DNA from: DATKRB01 sp035532415
GTDB taxonomy: Bacteria > Actinomycetota > Acidimicrobiia > Acidimicrobiales > RAAP-2
NCBI GenBank assembly: GCA_035532415.1
Contig: DATKRB010000023.1
Span: forward strand, 62,001-126,000
Length of the DNA: 64,000 nt
Direction: 5' to 3'
The position numbers were made by a program, and so were the translations under genes. Shown here in pieces: positions 26,375 to 34,881 of the stretch (position 1 is its first letter; the number at the start of each line of letters is the position of its first letter). The notes beneath the pieces were generated by a model, which was given only the letters and a program-made list of their open reading frames with translations, searched no databases and had not been told where the DNA came from.

Positions 26375-27142
26375 GTGAGATTGGAGCTCGAGGGGAAGAC
26401 GGCGCTGGTGACCGGAGCGAGCCGCGGCATCGGCCTGGCGATCGCCCGGCGGTTCGTCGAGGCAGGTGCCGACGTCATGCTCTCTTCGCGAAAGCCCGAG
26501 GCGCTCGAGGCGGCGGCCGCCTCGATGGAGGGGTCGGGTGGTCGGGCCGGCTGGTTCGCCGCCAACGCCGGCGACCCCGATCAGGCCGAGGCTTGTGTGG
26601 CCGCCACGATCGAGCGGTTCGGGCGTCTCGACGTTCTCGTCAACAACGCTGCCACCAACCCGTACCTGGGTCCCATGATCGGCATCGATCGTTCGCAGGC
26701 GGAGAAGACGGTGTCGGTGAACCAGCTGGGCACCCTGGTCTGGTCACAGATCGCGTGGAACCGGTGGATGGCCGAGCACGGGGGGTCGATCATCAACCTC
26801 TCGTCCGTCGGTGGGATGGCCCCCGAGCCGGGAATCGGTTGGTACAACGTGACCAAGGCGGCGGTCATCCACATCACGCGCCAGCTGGCCTATGAGCTCG
26901 CCCCCGGCGTCCGGGTGAACGCCCTGGCCCCGGGCCTGGTGAGAACGGAGTTCGCCCGAGCCCTCTGGGAGCCGGACGAGGGAAGGGTCGTCTCCCACAC
27001 CCCGTTGGGGAGGATCGGGGAGCCCGACGACATCGCCAAGGCGGCCCTCTTCCTGGCCTCCGAGGCCGCTTCGTGGATCACCGGGCAGGTGCTGGTGGTC
27101 GACGGGGGCGCCATGGCCCAGCCCAACGGGGCGATCGGCTGA
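26375..27142 (+). CDS. Short-chain dehydrogenase/reductase (FabG-like)
   Basis: Classical NAD(P)-dependent oxidoreductase of 255 residues: TGASRGIGLAIARRF cofactor loop, LVNNAATNP, catalytic serine in INLSSVGG, YNVTK catalytic Tyr-Lys, and the C-terminal WITGQVLVVDGG. It resembles 3-oxoacyl-reductase-like SDRs of actinobacteria; substrate is not deducible. Start GTG 26375 lies seven bases after TACCGT, and TTG 26381 is the alternative. The frame is open to 26087 but that part is antisense to the YyaL-like gene. It converges on menE across a 29-base tandem repeat. Confidence 0.88.
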   Translation: MRLELEGKTALVTGASRGIGLAIARRFVEAGADVMLSSRKPEALEAAAASMEGSGGRAGWFAANAGDPDQAEACVAATIERFGRLDVLVNNAATNPYLGPMIGIDRSQAEKTVSVNQLGTLVWSQIAWNRWMAEHGGSIINLSSVGGMAPEPGIGWYNVTKAAVIHITRQLAYELAPGVRVNALAPGLVRTEFARALWEPDEGRVVSHTPLGRIGEPDDIAKAALFLASEAASWITGQVLVVDGGAMAQPNGAIG

Positions 27143-27200
27143 CCGGGCCGGCTCAGTGCAGCTCGCGCCGGCCGGGCCGGCTCAGTGCAGCTCGCGCCGC
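27143..27200. repeat. 29-base tandem duplication covering the menE 3' end
   Basis: Copies at 27143 and 27172 agree at 28 of 29 positions. Copy two holds the last codons and stop of menE; copy one repeats them in the gap between menE and the convergent SDR gene. Confidence 0.95.
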
Positions 27201-28339
27201 CGGACCTTGCCGGACCCGGTCCGGGGGAGCGACCCGACGATCTCGAGCTCCTTCGGCGCCGCCCACGGCGCCAGCTCCGAGGCTGCCACCGCGTCGCGCA
27301 GGGCCTCGAGCCCGGGCGGTTCGGCGGGGTCCGCGGGGACGATCCACGCCACCACCCGCTCGCCCCATTCGGGGTCGGGGCGTTTCCAGACCGCAACCTC
27401 CGCAACGGCCGGGAGCGCCGAGAGCACCCGTTCGACAGCCGCCGGCCAGACCTTCTCCGCACCCGTGACGATGACCTCGGCCAGGCGTCCCGACACGCTC
27501 AGGCGCCCGTCCGGGGCGACCTGCCCACCATCGCCGGTCGGGAGCCATCCACCTGTCCCGTCCGGCCCCGCGATGCGTGGGTCGGTGCCGTCTCGGTAGG
27601 CCCGGAGCAGCATCGGGCCCCGGATCAGGACCTCGCCTTCGGCTCCCCCACCCGGTTCCCCCGTGCCGATCGCGATCTCCACCCCGTCGAGCGGGGAGCC
27701 GTCGTACACGACGCCGGACCCCGTTTCCGTCATCCCGTACGTGGTGACCACATTGGCGGGCAGCCGTCCGGGCGGCGCCGAACCTCCCAGGAGCACCCGC
27801 GTGAAGAGCCCGGCGTCCACCCGTCGGAGGGCGGTCGCCACCAGCGAGACATGGGATGCGCCGCGGGCGCGCCCGATCCGGGTGACGGACCCGGCGTCGA
27901 ACCCGGGCAGCACGGTGAGCGGGGTCCCCGTGAGGATGGCCCGGGTCACGACGGACAGGCCACCGATGTGGGCCAGCGGCAGGCAGGCCAGCCAGCGATG
28001 GTGTGCCGGGTCGACACCGAGGCGTTTGGTGGTGGCCCGGGCCGACGCCTCGACCGCCTGTCGGGTCAGCACGACGCCGCGCGCCGCGCCGGTCGACCCG
28101 CTCGTGGCCACCACCAGGGCGTCGCCGTCCTCGAGCCCGGAGGCGGTCCCGAGACGGGTGGTCCCACCGTCGGCGTCGATCAGCAGGGTCGGCGCCAGCG
28201 CGTCCAACCGGGCTCGGGCCGCCGCCGGAGGGAGGCGCGGGTCGAGCGGTGCGACCGCGTCACCCGCGTCCCACACCGCCCGGAGGGCATCCACGAAGCC
28301 CGGTCCGGGGTGGATGCCGAGTGCGACGAGCTCGGGCAT
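27182..28339 (-). CDS. menE: o-Succinylbenzoate--CoA ligase MenE
   Basis: Acyl-adenylating enzyme of menaquinone synthesis that activates o-succinylbenzoate as the CoA ester for MenB. ANL-family motifs: TSGSTGAARGVVLT phosphate loop, TYGMTETGSGVVYDG, TGDGGQVAPDGRLSVSGRLAEVIVTGAEKVWP and the catalytic lysine in PRTGSGKVRRREL. At 385 residues it is shorter than the general family, as is common for actinobacterial MenE. Assignment is supported by menB next door. ATG 28339 is eight bases after a TACGCT hexamer shared with the divergent menB promoter. Confidence 0.88.
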   Translation of the reverse strand: MPELVALGIHPGPGFVDALRAVWDAGDAVAPLDPRLPPAAARARLDALAPTLLIDADGGTTRLGTASGLEDGDALVVATSGSTGAARGVVLTRQAVEASARATTKRLGVDPAHHRWLACLPLAHIGGLSVVTRAILTGTPLTVLPGFDAGSVTRIGRARGASHVSLVATALRRVDAGLFTRVLLGGSAPPGRLPANVVTTYGMTETGSGVVYDGSPLDGVEIAIGTGEPGGGAEGEVLIRGPMLLRAYRDGTDPRIAGPDGTGGWLPTGDGGQVAPDGRLSVSGRLAEVIVTGAEKVWPAAVERVLSALPAVAEVAVWKRPDPEWGERVVAWIVPADPAEPPGLEALRDAVAASELAPWAAPKELEIVGSLPRTGSGKVRRRELH

Positions 28340-28346
28340 CGGCCGG

Positions 28347-28353
28347 TAGCGTA
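28347..28353. promoter_or_regulatory. Shared bidirectional -10 element of menE and menB
   Basis: TAGCGTA gives TAGCGT on the plus strand (eight bases before menB ATG 28361) and TACGCT on the minus strand (eight bases before menE ATG 28339). The two hexamers overlap by five bases. Confidence 0.6.
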
Positions 28354-28360
28354 GGCCCTC

Positions 28361-29269
28361 ATGACCGACACCACTGCCCCCCCGACGGTCGTGGTCGGCA
28401 GCCCCACCGACCCCGTCGACGAGATGCGAGGGCTGCCCTCCCCCGGCTGGGAGCGTCGAGGCCAGTTCGGGGACATCCGTTACGAGGTGGCCGAGGGCAT
28501 CGCCAAGGTCACCATCTGTCGTCCCGAGGTCCGCAACGCCTTCCGACCCCAGACGCTCTTCGAGATGTCCGCGGCCTTCAACCTGGCCCGAGACGACCCG
28601 GGCGTCGGAGCCGTCATCCTGACCGGCGAGGGGCCGGACGCCTTCTGCTCGGGTGGCGACCAGCGGATCCGGGGCGAGGACGGGTACATCGGCGACGACG
28701 AGATCGCCCAGCAGGGGATCGGTCGCCTCAACGTCCTCGACCTGCAGGTGCAGATCCGCCGCCTGCCGAAGCCCGTGGTCGCCATGGTGGCGGGGTACGC
28801 CGTCGGCGGCGGTCACGTCCTGCACCTGGTCTGCGACCTCACGATCGCCGCCGACAACGCACGCTTCGGCCAGACCGGGCCCAAGGTCGGGAGCTTCGAC
28901 GGAGGTTTCGGGTCGAGCCTGCTCGCCCGGACCGTCGGGCTGAAGCGGGCCAAGGAGGTCTGGTTCCTGTGCCGCCAGTACGACGCGGCCCAGGCGCTCG
29001 ACTGGGGACTGGTCAACGCCGTGGTCCCGCTGGACCAGCTCGAGACGGAGACCGTGGCGTGGTGCCGCCGCATGCTGACGCTGTCACCCATCGCCCTCCG
29101 GATGCTGAAGGCGGGGTTCAACGCCGCCGACGACGGGCTGTCGGGCGTGCAGCAGCTCGCCGGCGACGCGACGATGCTCTTCTACATGACCGAGGAAGGG
29201 CAAGAGGGTCGGAACGCCTTCGTCGAGCACCGGGCCCCCGACTTCTCGCGGTTCCCGCGTCGTCCGTGA
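28361..29269 (+). CDS. menB: 1,4-Dihydroxy-2-naphthoyl-CoA synthase MenB
   Basis: Crotonase-fold enzyme that closes the second ring of the naphthoquinone from o-succinylbenzoyl-CoA. MenB-type signatures: CRPEVRNAFRPQT, FCSGGDQRIRGEDGY, AMVAGYAVGGGHVLHLVCDLTIA, FGQTGPKVGSFDGGFGSS, AKEVWFLCRQYDA and EGQEGRNAF. Length is 302 residues. ATG 28361 lies eight bases after TAGCGT, which overlaps the menE -10 on the other strand. menA follows through a GTGA overlap. Confidence 0.94.
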   Translation: MTDTTAPPTVVVGSPTDPVDEMRGLPSPGWERRGQFGDIRYEVAEGIAKVTICRPEVRNAFRPQTLFEMSAAFNLARDDPGVGAVILTGEGPDAFCSGGDQRIRGEDGYIGDDEIAQQGIGRLNVLDLQVQIRRLPKPVVAMVAGYAVGGGHVLHLVCDLTIAADNARFGQTGPKVGSFDGGFGSSLLARTVGLKRAKEVWFLCRQYDAAQALDWGLVNAVVPLDQLETETVAWCRRMLTLSPIALRMLKAGFNAADDGLSGVQQLAGDATMLFYMTEEGQEGRNAFVEHRAPDFSRFPRRP

Positions 29270-30342
29270 TCCCCCAGCCCTCCGGGGCGGGCCGATCCTT
29301 CGCCGTCGGTTCCCCGGTTCCCCCCGGGGGAGGCGACGTCGGGGCCACGCCGGTCCCGGGTCCCGTCCGCCGCTGGGTGCTCGGGGCGAGGCCCCGCACC
29401 CTCCCGGCCGCGCTGGTCCCGGTGTTGGTGGGCACCGCGGTCGGATGGCTGCTCGGCGAAGTGCTCCAGCAGTGGTCCGTGGCCGGCCGGCCGTCGGGGT
29501 TCCCCACGGGACCGGTCACCGGCTTGGACGGGTTCGTCTGGTGGCGGGCGGCAGGCGCGCTCGTGGTCGCCCTGGCCGTTCAGGTCGGCACCAATTACGC
29601 CAACGACTACTCCGACGGCGTCCGGGGTACCGACGACGTCCGGGTGGGGCCGTTGCGGCTGGTGGCCTCGGGACTCGCCACCCCCCGGTCGGTGAAGACC
29701 GCTTCGTGGGCCGCCTTCACCGTGGCCGGGTTCGCCGGACTGGCCCTGGCGGCCGCGACCACGTGGTGGCTGCTCCCCGTCGGCGCTGCCTGCTTCGCCG
29801 CCGGGTGGCTCTATACGGGCGGCCCGCGGCCTTACGGCTACCTGGGTCTGGGCGAGGTCTTCGTCTTCGTCTTCTTCGGCGTGGTGGCCACGGTCGGCTC
29901 GTCCTTCGTGCAGGTCGGCCACCTCCTGCTCCCCCTGGTACCGGGGCGGTCGACCGCGGGTCCGGCCTTCGATCGGCTGCTCCCCCTCTGGGCCTCGATC
30001 CCGGTCGGGCTGCTGGCCACCGCCCTGCTCGAGGCCAACAACCTCCGCGACATCGTCGGTGACGCCGCCACCGGGAAGCGCACGCTCGCGGTCCGGCTCG
30101 GGCGCCGGCGGGCCGGATGGCTGTACGTGGGCTCGATCGTCGGCGCCGTTGCCGGAGTGGCCCTCGCCGCCGCCGTGCGCCCGTTCGCGCTGATCGCCCT
30201 GCTGGCGCTCCCCCTCGCCGTCGCACCCGTTCGTTCCGTGATCGGAGGGGCCGAGGGCCACGGGCTCCTCCCCGTCCTCGGTGCGACCGGCAGGCTCCAG
30301 CTGGCGATGGGCCTCCTCCTCGCCCTCGGGATCCTGCTGTGA
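29266..30342 (+). CDS. menA: 1,4-Dihydroxy-2-naphthoate polyprenyltransferase MenA
   Basis: UbiA-family membrane prenyltransferase that attaches the isoprenoid chain, giving demethylmenaquinone. The first Asp-rich motif is in NYANDYSDGVRGTDD followed by RVGPLRLVASG; the second is in LEANNLRDIVGDAATGKRTLAVRLG; eight or nine hydrophobic segments are visible. GTG 29266 overlaps the menB stop as GTGA. A 35-residue Gly/Pro N-terminal extension precedes the family start RRWVLGARPRTLPAA. A (CCCCGC)n repeat begins immediately after its stop. Confidence 0.93.
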   Translation: MIPQPSGAGRSFAVGSPVPPGGGDVGATPVPGPVRRWVLGARPRTLPAALVPVLVGTAVGWLLGEVLQQWSVAGRPSGFPTGPVTGLDGFVWWRAAGALVVALAVQVGTNYANDYSDGVRGTDDVRVGPLRLVASGLATPRSVKTASWAAFTVAGFAGLALAAATTWWLLPVGAACFAAGWLYTGGPRPYGYLGLGEVFVFVFFGVVATVGSSFVQVGHLLLPLVPGRSTAGPAFDRLLPLWASIPVGLLATALLEANNLRDIVGDAATGKRTLAVRLGRRRAGWLYVGSIVGAVAGVALAAAVRPFALIALLALPLAVAPVRSVIGGAEGHGLLPVLGATGRLQLAMGLLLALGILL

Positions 30343-30371
30343 CCCCGCCCCCGCCCCCGCCCCCGCCCCCG
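30343..30371. repeat. (CCCCGC)n simple repeat after menA
   Basis: A six-base period with G at 30347, 30353, 30359, 30365 and 30371 begins right after the menA stop. Confidence 0.9.
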
Positions 30372-30423
30372 ACCTCCTGGTCTCGGGATCCCGCGGCGAC
30401 CCGACCCCGTTCCGTGGCGCCGC

Positions 30424-30443
30424 GCACCGCGGTGCCGCGGCAC
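30424..30443. terminator. Overlapping palindromes between menA and menH
   Basis: GCACCGCGGTGC (30424-30435) and GTGCCGCGGCAC (30432-30443) are perfect palindromes sharing four bases, between convergent stops. They can act as hairpins in either transcript, but only one at a time. No T tract. Confidence 0.4.
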
Positions 30444-30447
30444 GCGA

Positions 30448-31239
30448 TCAGGCAGGCTGTGTCGCTGCCAGCCAGCTGGTGACCAGGCGGGCGGTGACGG
30501 CCGGTTGATGGAGGTGCGCCGCGTGCCCGGCCCCCGGCACGAGCGAATGGACCGCCGCGGGCAACGTACGGGCGAGACGGGCCGCATGGGCGGAGAACCT
30601 CGGGTCGGCCGCGCCGGCGAGGACCAACGACGGCGACTCCACGCTCCCGAGACGCCCCCAGAGGGGCGACTGGGTGCCGGTGCCTGCGAGGCGGAGGCTC
30701 GAGGCGAGGCCCTCGGGGGTGTTGCGCAACCGCTCGGCGACGCCCGACGCCGAGTCGGCCAGTCCCGCGAACATGGGGGCCTGCAGCCACCGGCGGAGGA
30801 AGGCGCCCAGGTCGCCCGAGGTCTCGAGCCCGCGTGCCAGCTGCTCGTCCCGGGCCCGCCGCTCGGCCGCGGCGGCTGGGTCGTCCATCCCCCCGGTGGC
30901 CCCGATCAACACCAGACGGGCCACCTGGCCGGGGCTGCCCAGGGCGACGTGGAGCGCGTAGCGCGACCCGAGCGAGTACCCGAGCAGGTCGAACGGGAGG
31001 TCATCGCCACCGAGGGCGACCCGGGCCGTCTCCGCCACGAGCTCGGCACCCTCCACCAGGTCGACGGCGACGGCAGAGGAACCGCCGTGCCCGGGAAGGT
31101 CGACGAGCACCAGCCGGTGGGTGCGACCGAGGATCCGGCCGAACTCCCCCCAGAGTCGCCCGGTCTGGGTGAAGCCGTGCAGCAGCACGATCGGGGTGCC
31201 GTCGGGATTGCCGCTCGTCTCCGCGTACAGGAGGTCCAC
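30448..31239 (-). CDS. menH: Alpha/beta hydrolase, probable SHCHC synthase MenH
   Basis: Alpha/beta hydrolase of 263 residues. Features are LLHGFTQTGRLW (oxyanion loop), VDLPGHGGSS, the nucleophile serine in LLGYSLGSRYALHVAL, the C-terminal aspartate in LAGAADPRFS and histidine in GAGHAAHLHQP. It matches MenH, which removes pyruvate from SEPHCHC to give SHCHC, and it is divergent from menD, its pathway predecessor, with five bases between the start codons. Without that context it would be called only a hydrolase. A TACGCT -10 lies eight bases upstream, inside the menD codons. Confidence 0.83.
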   Translation of the reverse strand: MDLLYAETSGNPDGTPIVLLHGFTQTGRLWGEFGRILGRTHRLVLVDLPGHGGSSAVAVDLVEGAELVAETARVALGGDDLPFDLLGYSLGSRYALHVALGSPGQVARLVLIGATGGMDDPAAAAERRARDEQLARGLETSGDLGAFLRRWLQAPMFAGLADSASGVAERLRNTPEGLASSLRLAGTGTQSPLWGRLGSVESPSLVLAGAADPRFSAHAARLARTLPAAVHSLVPGAGHAAHLHQPAVTARLVTSWLAATQPA

Positions 31240-31244
31240 GGACG

Positions 31245-33023
31245 GTGAGCGTACCGATGGAGCCGTCGGTTCAGGCCACGTTCACCGCGACGCTGGTGGA
31301 CGAATGGGCGCGCTCGGGGATGACGGACGCGGTGATCTGTCCGGGCTCGCGGTCGACCCCGCTGGCCCTGGCCCTGCTCGCCCGCGACGATCTTCGCCTG
31401 CACGTCCGTCTCGACGAGCGGGGAGCGGGGTTCTTCGCGCTCGGACTGGGCCTGGGCTCGGGCCGTCCCGCACTGGTGTGCACGACCAGCGGGACCGCTG
31501 CAGCCGAGCTTCACGCGGCGGTGGTGGAGGCGCACCACGCCGGAGTGCCGCTCCTCGCCTGCACGGCCGACCGGCCCCCCGAGCTGCAGGACGTCGGGGC
31601 GCCCCAGACGATCGACCAGGCGCATCTGTTCGGGAGGGCGGTGCGGTGGTTCGCCGATCCCGGGGTGCCCGACGATGCCGGCCGGACCGGATGGAGGCCT
31701 CTCGCCGCCCGGGCCTACGCGGAAGCACTCGAGGGACCCGGTGGTCCTGGTCCGGTGCACCTGAACCTGGCCTTCCGCGACCCGCTCGTCGGGAGTGCCG
31801 GCCCGCTGCCGGCACGAGGTGCCGTCGGGTCGGTCCACCCGCTCCGGGCCTTGCCGGTCGAGCTCCCCCCCGATATCCGGCACTGGGCGGGTCGGCGCGG
31901 CGTGGTGGTCGCCGGGGACGGCTGCGGTCCCCGGTCCCCGGTCCTCGGGCTCGCGGAGCGGTTGGGCTGGCCGGTGCTGGCGGACCCGCGCTCGGGTTGT
32001 CGGGTTCCCCGGCCGGTGGTGGTCGGGGCGGCCGACGCGTTCCTGCGCGATCCCGTGGTCGCCGAGGCACTGCTTCCCGAGGTGGTGGTCGTCCTCGGTG
32101 CGCCCTGGGCGTCCAAGTCGATCGCCGGTTGGCTGCGGACCGCCGCCGCCGCGGGCGCCGAGGTGGTGGCGGTCGACCCGTGGTGGCGGTGGAGGGACCC
32201 GGACCACGTGGTGGGTGCGCTGTACCGGGCCGACCCGGCTCAGTGGCTCGGATCGGTGATCGCCGACCTGACCTCCGGCGCCGAGGGCCCGGTGGGCTCG
32301 GCCGGGGGACCGTGGCTCGGGCATTGGGCAGAGGCGGAGCAGGCGGCCCAGCGGGCGATCGACGACGCCCTCCGGGATGAACGGGGGCGGTCGGGCGGCG
32401 GCCTTTGCGAGCCGGGCCTCGCCCGCTCCCTGCTCCCGATGCTGCCCGACGGCGCGCGCGTCCTCGTCTCGTCGTCGATGCCCGTGCGCGACCTCGAGTC
32501 GTTCGCCCCTGCCCTCGAGCGCCCTCCCGGGGTCTTCGCCAACCGTGGGGCCAACGGGATCGACGGCGTCTGCTCCACCGCCCTCGGCCTGGCGGCCACC
32601 GGCACCGCTCCCGTCGTGGGGCTCGTCGGGGATCTGGCGTTCCTTCACGACGTGTCCGCCCTGGCCAGGGCGCCCGGCACCCGTTCCGGATCGAGCTGCA
32701 CCCTGGTGGTGGTCGACAACGGCGGGGGAGGGATCTTCTCGTTCCTGCCCCAGGCCGCCGCGCTCGACGAACAGGATTTCGACCTCCTGTTCGGGACGCC
32801 GCAGCTCCCGCGGGTGGTTGACGTGGCCGGCGGGTTCGGGATCGACGTGGCCGACGTGCACGGGGAGACGGGTCTGGCCGCAGCGCTCGAACGGTTCGTC
32901 GGACGCAGCGACCTCGCCGTCGTCCGCGCGTCGGTCCCCTCGAGGTCGGAGAACGTCGCTGTCCACGGTCGGATCTTCGACGCGGTCGGGCACGCCGTGA
33001 GAGCGGTCGTCGGGCTCCGCTGA
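31245..33023 (+). CDS. menD: SEPHCHC synthase MenD (thiamine diphosphate enzyme)
   Basis: ThDP-dependent carboligase that joins isochorismate and 2-oxoglutarate in menaquinone synthesis. It shows VICPGSRSTPLALALL, DERGAGFFALGLG with the cofactor glutamate, TTSGTAAAELHAAVVEAHH, ANRGANGIDGVCSTALG, GDLAFLHDVSAL and VVDNGGGGIFSFLPQ. Length is 592 residues. GTG 31245 is ten bases after AGGAGG; ATG 31257 is the alternative. It starts back to back with menH, so the promoter must lie within the menH 5' coding region. Confidence 0.94.
   Translation: MSVPMEPSVQATFTATLVDEWARSGMTDAVICPGSRSTPLALALLARDDLRLHVRLDERGAGFFALGLGLGSGRPALVCTTSGTAAAELHAAVVEAHHAGVPLLACTADRPPELQDVGAPQTIDQAHLFGRAVRWFADPGVPDDAGRTGWRPLAARAYAEALEGPGGPGPVHLNLAFRDPLVGSAGPLPARGAVGSVHPLRALPVELPPDIRHWAGRRGVVVAGDGCGPRSPVLGLAERLGWPVLADPRSGCRVPRPVVVGAADAFLRDPVVAEALLPEVVVVLGAPWASKSIAGWLRTAAAAGAEVVAVDPWWRWRDPDHVVGALYRADPAQWLGSVIADLTSGAEGPVGSAGGPWLGHWAEAEQAAQRAIDDALRDERGRSGGGLCEPGLARSLLPMLPDGARVLVSSSMPVRDLESFAPALERPPGVFANRGANGIDGVCSTALGLAATGTAPVVGLVGDLAFLHDVSALARAPGTRSGSSCTLVVVDNGGGGIFSFLPQAAALDEQDFDLLFGTPQLPRVVDVAGGFGIDVADVHGETGLAAALERFVGRSDLAVVRASVPSRSENVAVHGRIFDAVGHAVRAVVGLR
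31248..31253 (-). promoter_or_regulatory. menH -10 element inside menD codons
   Basis: TACGCT on the minus strand ends eight bases before GTG 31239 and lies within codons 2-3 of menD. Confidence 0.5.
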
Positions 33024-33049
33024 CGGTCCGGTCCGCGGCGCCGGTATGG

Positions 33050-33055
33050 CAATGT
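33050..33055 (+). promoter_or_regulatory. tyrS -10-like element (leaderless type)
   Basis: CAATGT ends six bases before GTG 33062; TATGGC at 33045 is an alternative. Confidence 0.45.
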
Positions 33056-33061
33056 TGGGCC

Positions 33062-34363
33062 GTGCCTTCCCTCTCCGCCGACCTGGGGTTCCGCGGGCTG
33101 GTCCATCAGGTCACCGACCGGGCCGTGCTGCAACGGCTCGACCGGGGTGGCGTGGTCACCTACAGCGGCTTCGACCCGTCTGCACCGAGCCTGCACGTCG
33201 GCAGCCTCGTGCAGCTGTGCACGCTCCGGCGGCTTCAGTTGGCCGGCAACCCGCCCATCGCCCTTTCGGGAGGGGCGACCGGGATGATCGGGGACCCCGG
33301 AGGGAAGGTATCGGAGCGCCAGCTGCTGAGCGCCGAGGAGTTGGCATCGAACGTCGAGGGGATCCGTCCCCAGCTCGAGCACTTCCTCGACTTCTCGCCG
33401 TCGGCGGGCGCGGCCCGGGCGGTCCTGGTCGACAACGGCGACTGGCTCGGTGCCATCTCGATGGTCGACTTCCTGCGCGACGTGGGCAAGCACTTCACGG
33501 TGAACCAGATGGTGGCCAAGGAGTCCGTACGGTCGCGCTTCGAACGCGAGGACCAGGGGATCTCCTATACCGAGTTCAGCTACATGTTGCTGCAGGCCTA
33601 CGACTTCCTCCGGCTGCACGAGGACCGTGGCTGCACCCTGCAGGTGGGGGGGAGCGACCAGTGGGGGAACATCACCATGGGGGTCGAGCTCGTCCGCAAG
33701 GTGACCCGTGACGCGGTGCACGGGCTCACCACGCCGCTGGTGACGAAGTCCGACGGGACCAAGTTCGGCAAGACCGAATCGGGCACGGTCTGGCTCGACC
33801 CGGCCCGGACGAGCCCCTACCGCCTCTATCAGTTCTTCCTGCAGAGTGAGGATGCGGTCGTCGGGGAGCACCTCCGGCTGTTCACGTTCCTCCCGCGCGA
33901 CGAGATCGAGTCCCTCGACGAGCTGACGGCCACCAGCCCGGCCCGGCGGGCGGCCCAACGGGCTCTTGCGACCGAGGTCTGTGCACTCGTGCACGGGAGG
34001 GACGAGGCGAGCGGCGCCGAGCGGGCCTCTGCCGCGCTGTTCGGCGAGGAGATCGCGACCCTCGACGAGAAGACCCTGCTCGACGTGGTGGAGGAGGCGC
34101 CGTCGAGCGTCGTGCCCCGAAGCGTGCTCGACGGGGGCGAAGGTGCGGGGACCGGGTGGTCGCTCGTGGAGGCTCTCGTGGGCGCAGGCCTCGTGCGTTC
34201 GAGGAGCGACGCCCGCAGGGCTATCTCCCAGGGTGGGGTCTACGTCAACAATGTGCGCGAGACCGAGCTCGAACGGGGGCTGACCGCGGCCGATCTCCTC
34301 CACGACCGCTACGTGGTCCTGCGGAAGGGCCGGAGGGACTACCACCTCGTCCGGGTGGAATGA
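33062..34363 (+). CDS. tyrS: Tyrosine--tRNA ligase
   Basis: Class I aminoacyl-tRNA synthetase. GFDPSAPSLHVGSLVQL carries the HIGH-type motif as HVGS, then ALSGGATGMIGDPGGK, YTEFSYMLLQAYDFLRL, QVGGSDQWGNITMG, and the KMSKS-type motif as KFGKTESG. The C-terminal S4 domain is GLVRSRSDARRAISQGGVYVNN. Length is 433 residues. GTG 33062 is six bases after a CAATGT hexamer. It overlaps the lipoprotein gene by ATGA. Confidence 0.96.
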   Translation: MPSLSADLGFRGLVHQVTDRAVLQRLDRGGVVTYSGFDPSAPSLHVGSLVQLCTLRRLQLAGNPPIALSGGATGMIGDPGGKVSERQLLSAEELASNVEGIRPQLEHFLDFSPSAGAARAVLVDNGDWLGAISMVDFLRDVGKHFTVNQMVAKESVRSRFEREDQGISYTEFSYMLLQAYDFLRLHEDRGCTLQVGGSDQWGNITMGVELVRKVTRDAVHGLTTPLVTKSDGTKFGKTESGTVWLDPARTSPYRLYQFFLQSEDAVVGEHLRLFTFLPRDEIESLDELTATSPARRAAQRALATEVCALVHGRDEASGAERASAALFGEEIATLDEKTLLDVVEEAPSSVVPRSVLDGGEGAGTGWSLVEALVGAGLVRSRSDARRAISQGGVYVNNVRETELERGLTAADLLHDRYVVLRKGRRDYHLVRVE

Positions 34364-34881
34364 GCGGGCCCCGGCTGCGGCGACGGATGACGACGACTCT
34401 GGTCTGCGGCGCTCTGGCTGCGTCCCTCACGGCGTGCACCCCGGCCGACCGGATCGGTCCACCCTCGGCCCAGGTGGGGACGTGGGTTCAGGCGACCCAG
34501 CTGGGGCAGAGCGTGGGGACGGTGCTCGGCGACGCGGCACGGGTGACGACGGCGGTGCGCGAGCACAAGAGCACGGCGGTCATGCACACGATCTGCGCCG
34601 TCCTCCTGAACGACGTCGAGGCGGCCAACTCCAACCTGCCCTCCCCCGACTCGCGGCTCACGACCCTCCTCTCGGACGCGTACGGGTCCGAAGGGGACGC
34701 GGCGAACGACTGCTACGACGCCGGGGCGGGGAGCAAGCAGCTACAGGCCAAGTCGGCAGGAGAGCGTTCGAGGGCCCGGGCCCTGCTGTTGCGGGCGATG
34801 GCCCGCGTGGCCCTGCTCACCGGGCACCCGGTGTCGACGACCACGACCGTCGCTCCCGGCGGCGGCGGGATCTTCGGATGA
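34360..34881 (+). CDS. Predicted lipoprotein of unknown function
   Basis: Protein of 173 residues with a basic N-terminus, hydrophobic stretch and lipobox LAASLTAC; cysteine near residue 26 would be lipidated and retained at the membrane. The mature part is helical (GTWVQATQLGQSVGTVLGDAARVTTAVREHKS), has two further cysteines, and ends in a TTTTVAPGGGGIFG tail. Family not recognised. ATG 34360 overlaps the tyrS stop as ATGA. The last codons and stop form unit zero of the 17-base repeat ladder that leads to the next gene. Confidence 0.75.
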   Translation: MSGPRLRRRMTTTLVCGALAASLTACTPADRIGPPSAQVGTWVQATQLGQSVGTVLGDAARVTTAVREHKSTAVMHTICAVLLNDVEAANSNLPSPDSRLTTLLSDAYGSEGDAANDCYDAGAGSKQLQAKSAGERSRARALLLRAMARVALLTGHPVSTTTTVAPGGGGIFG

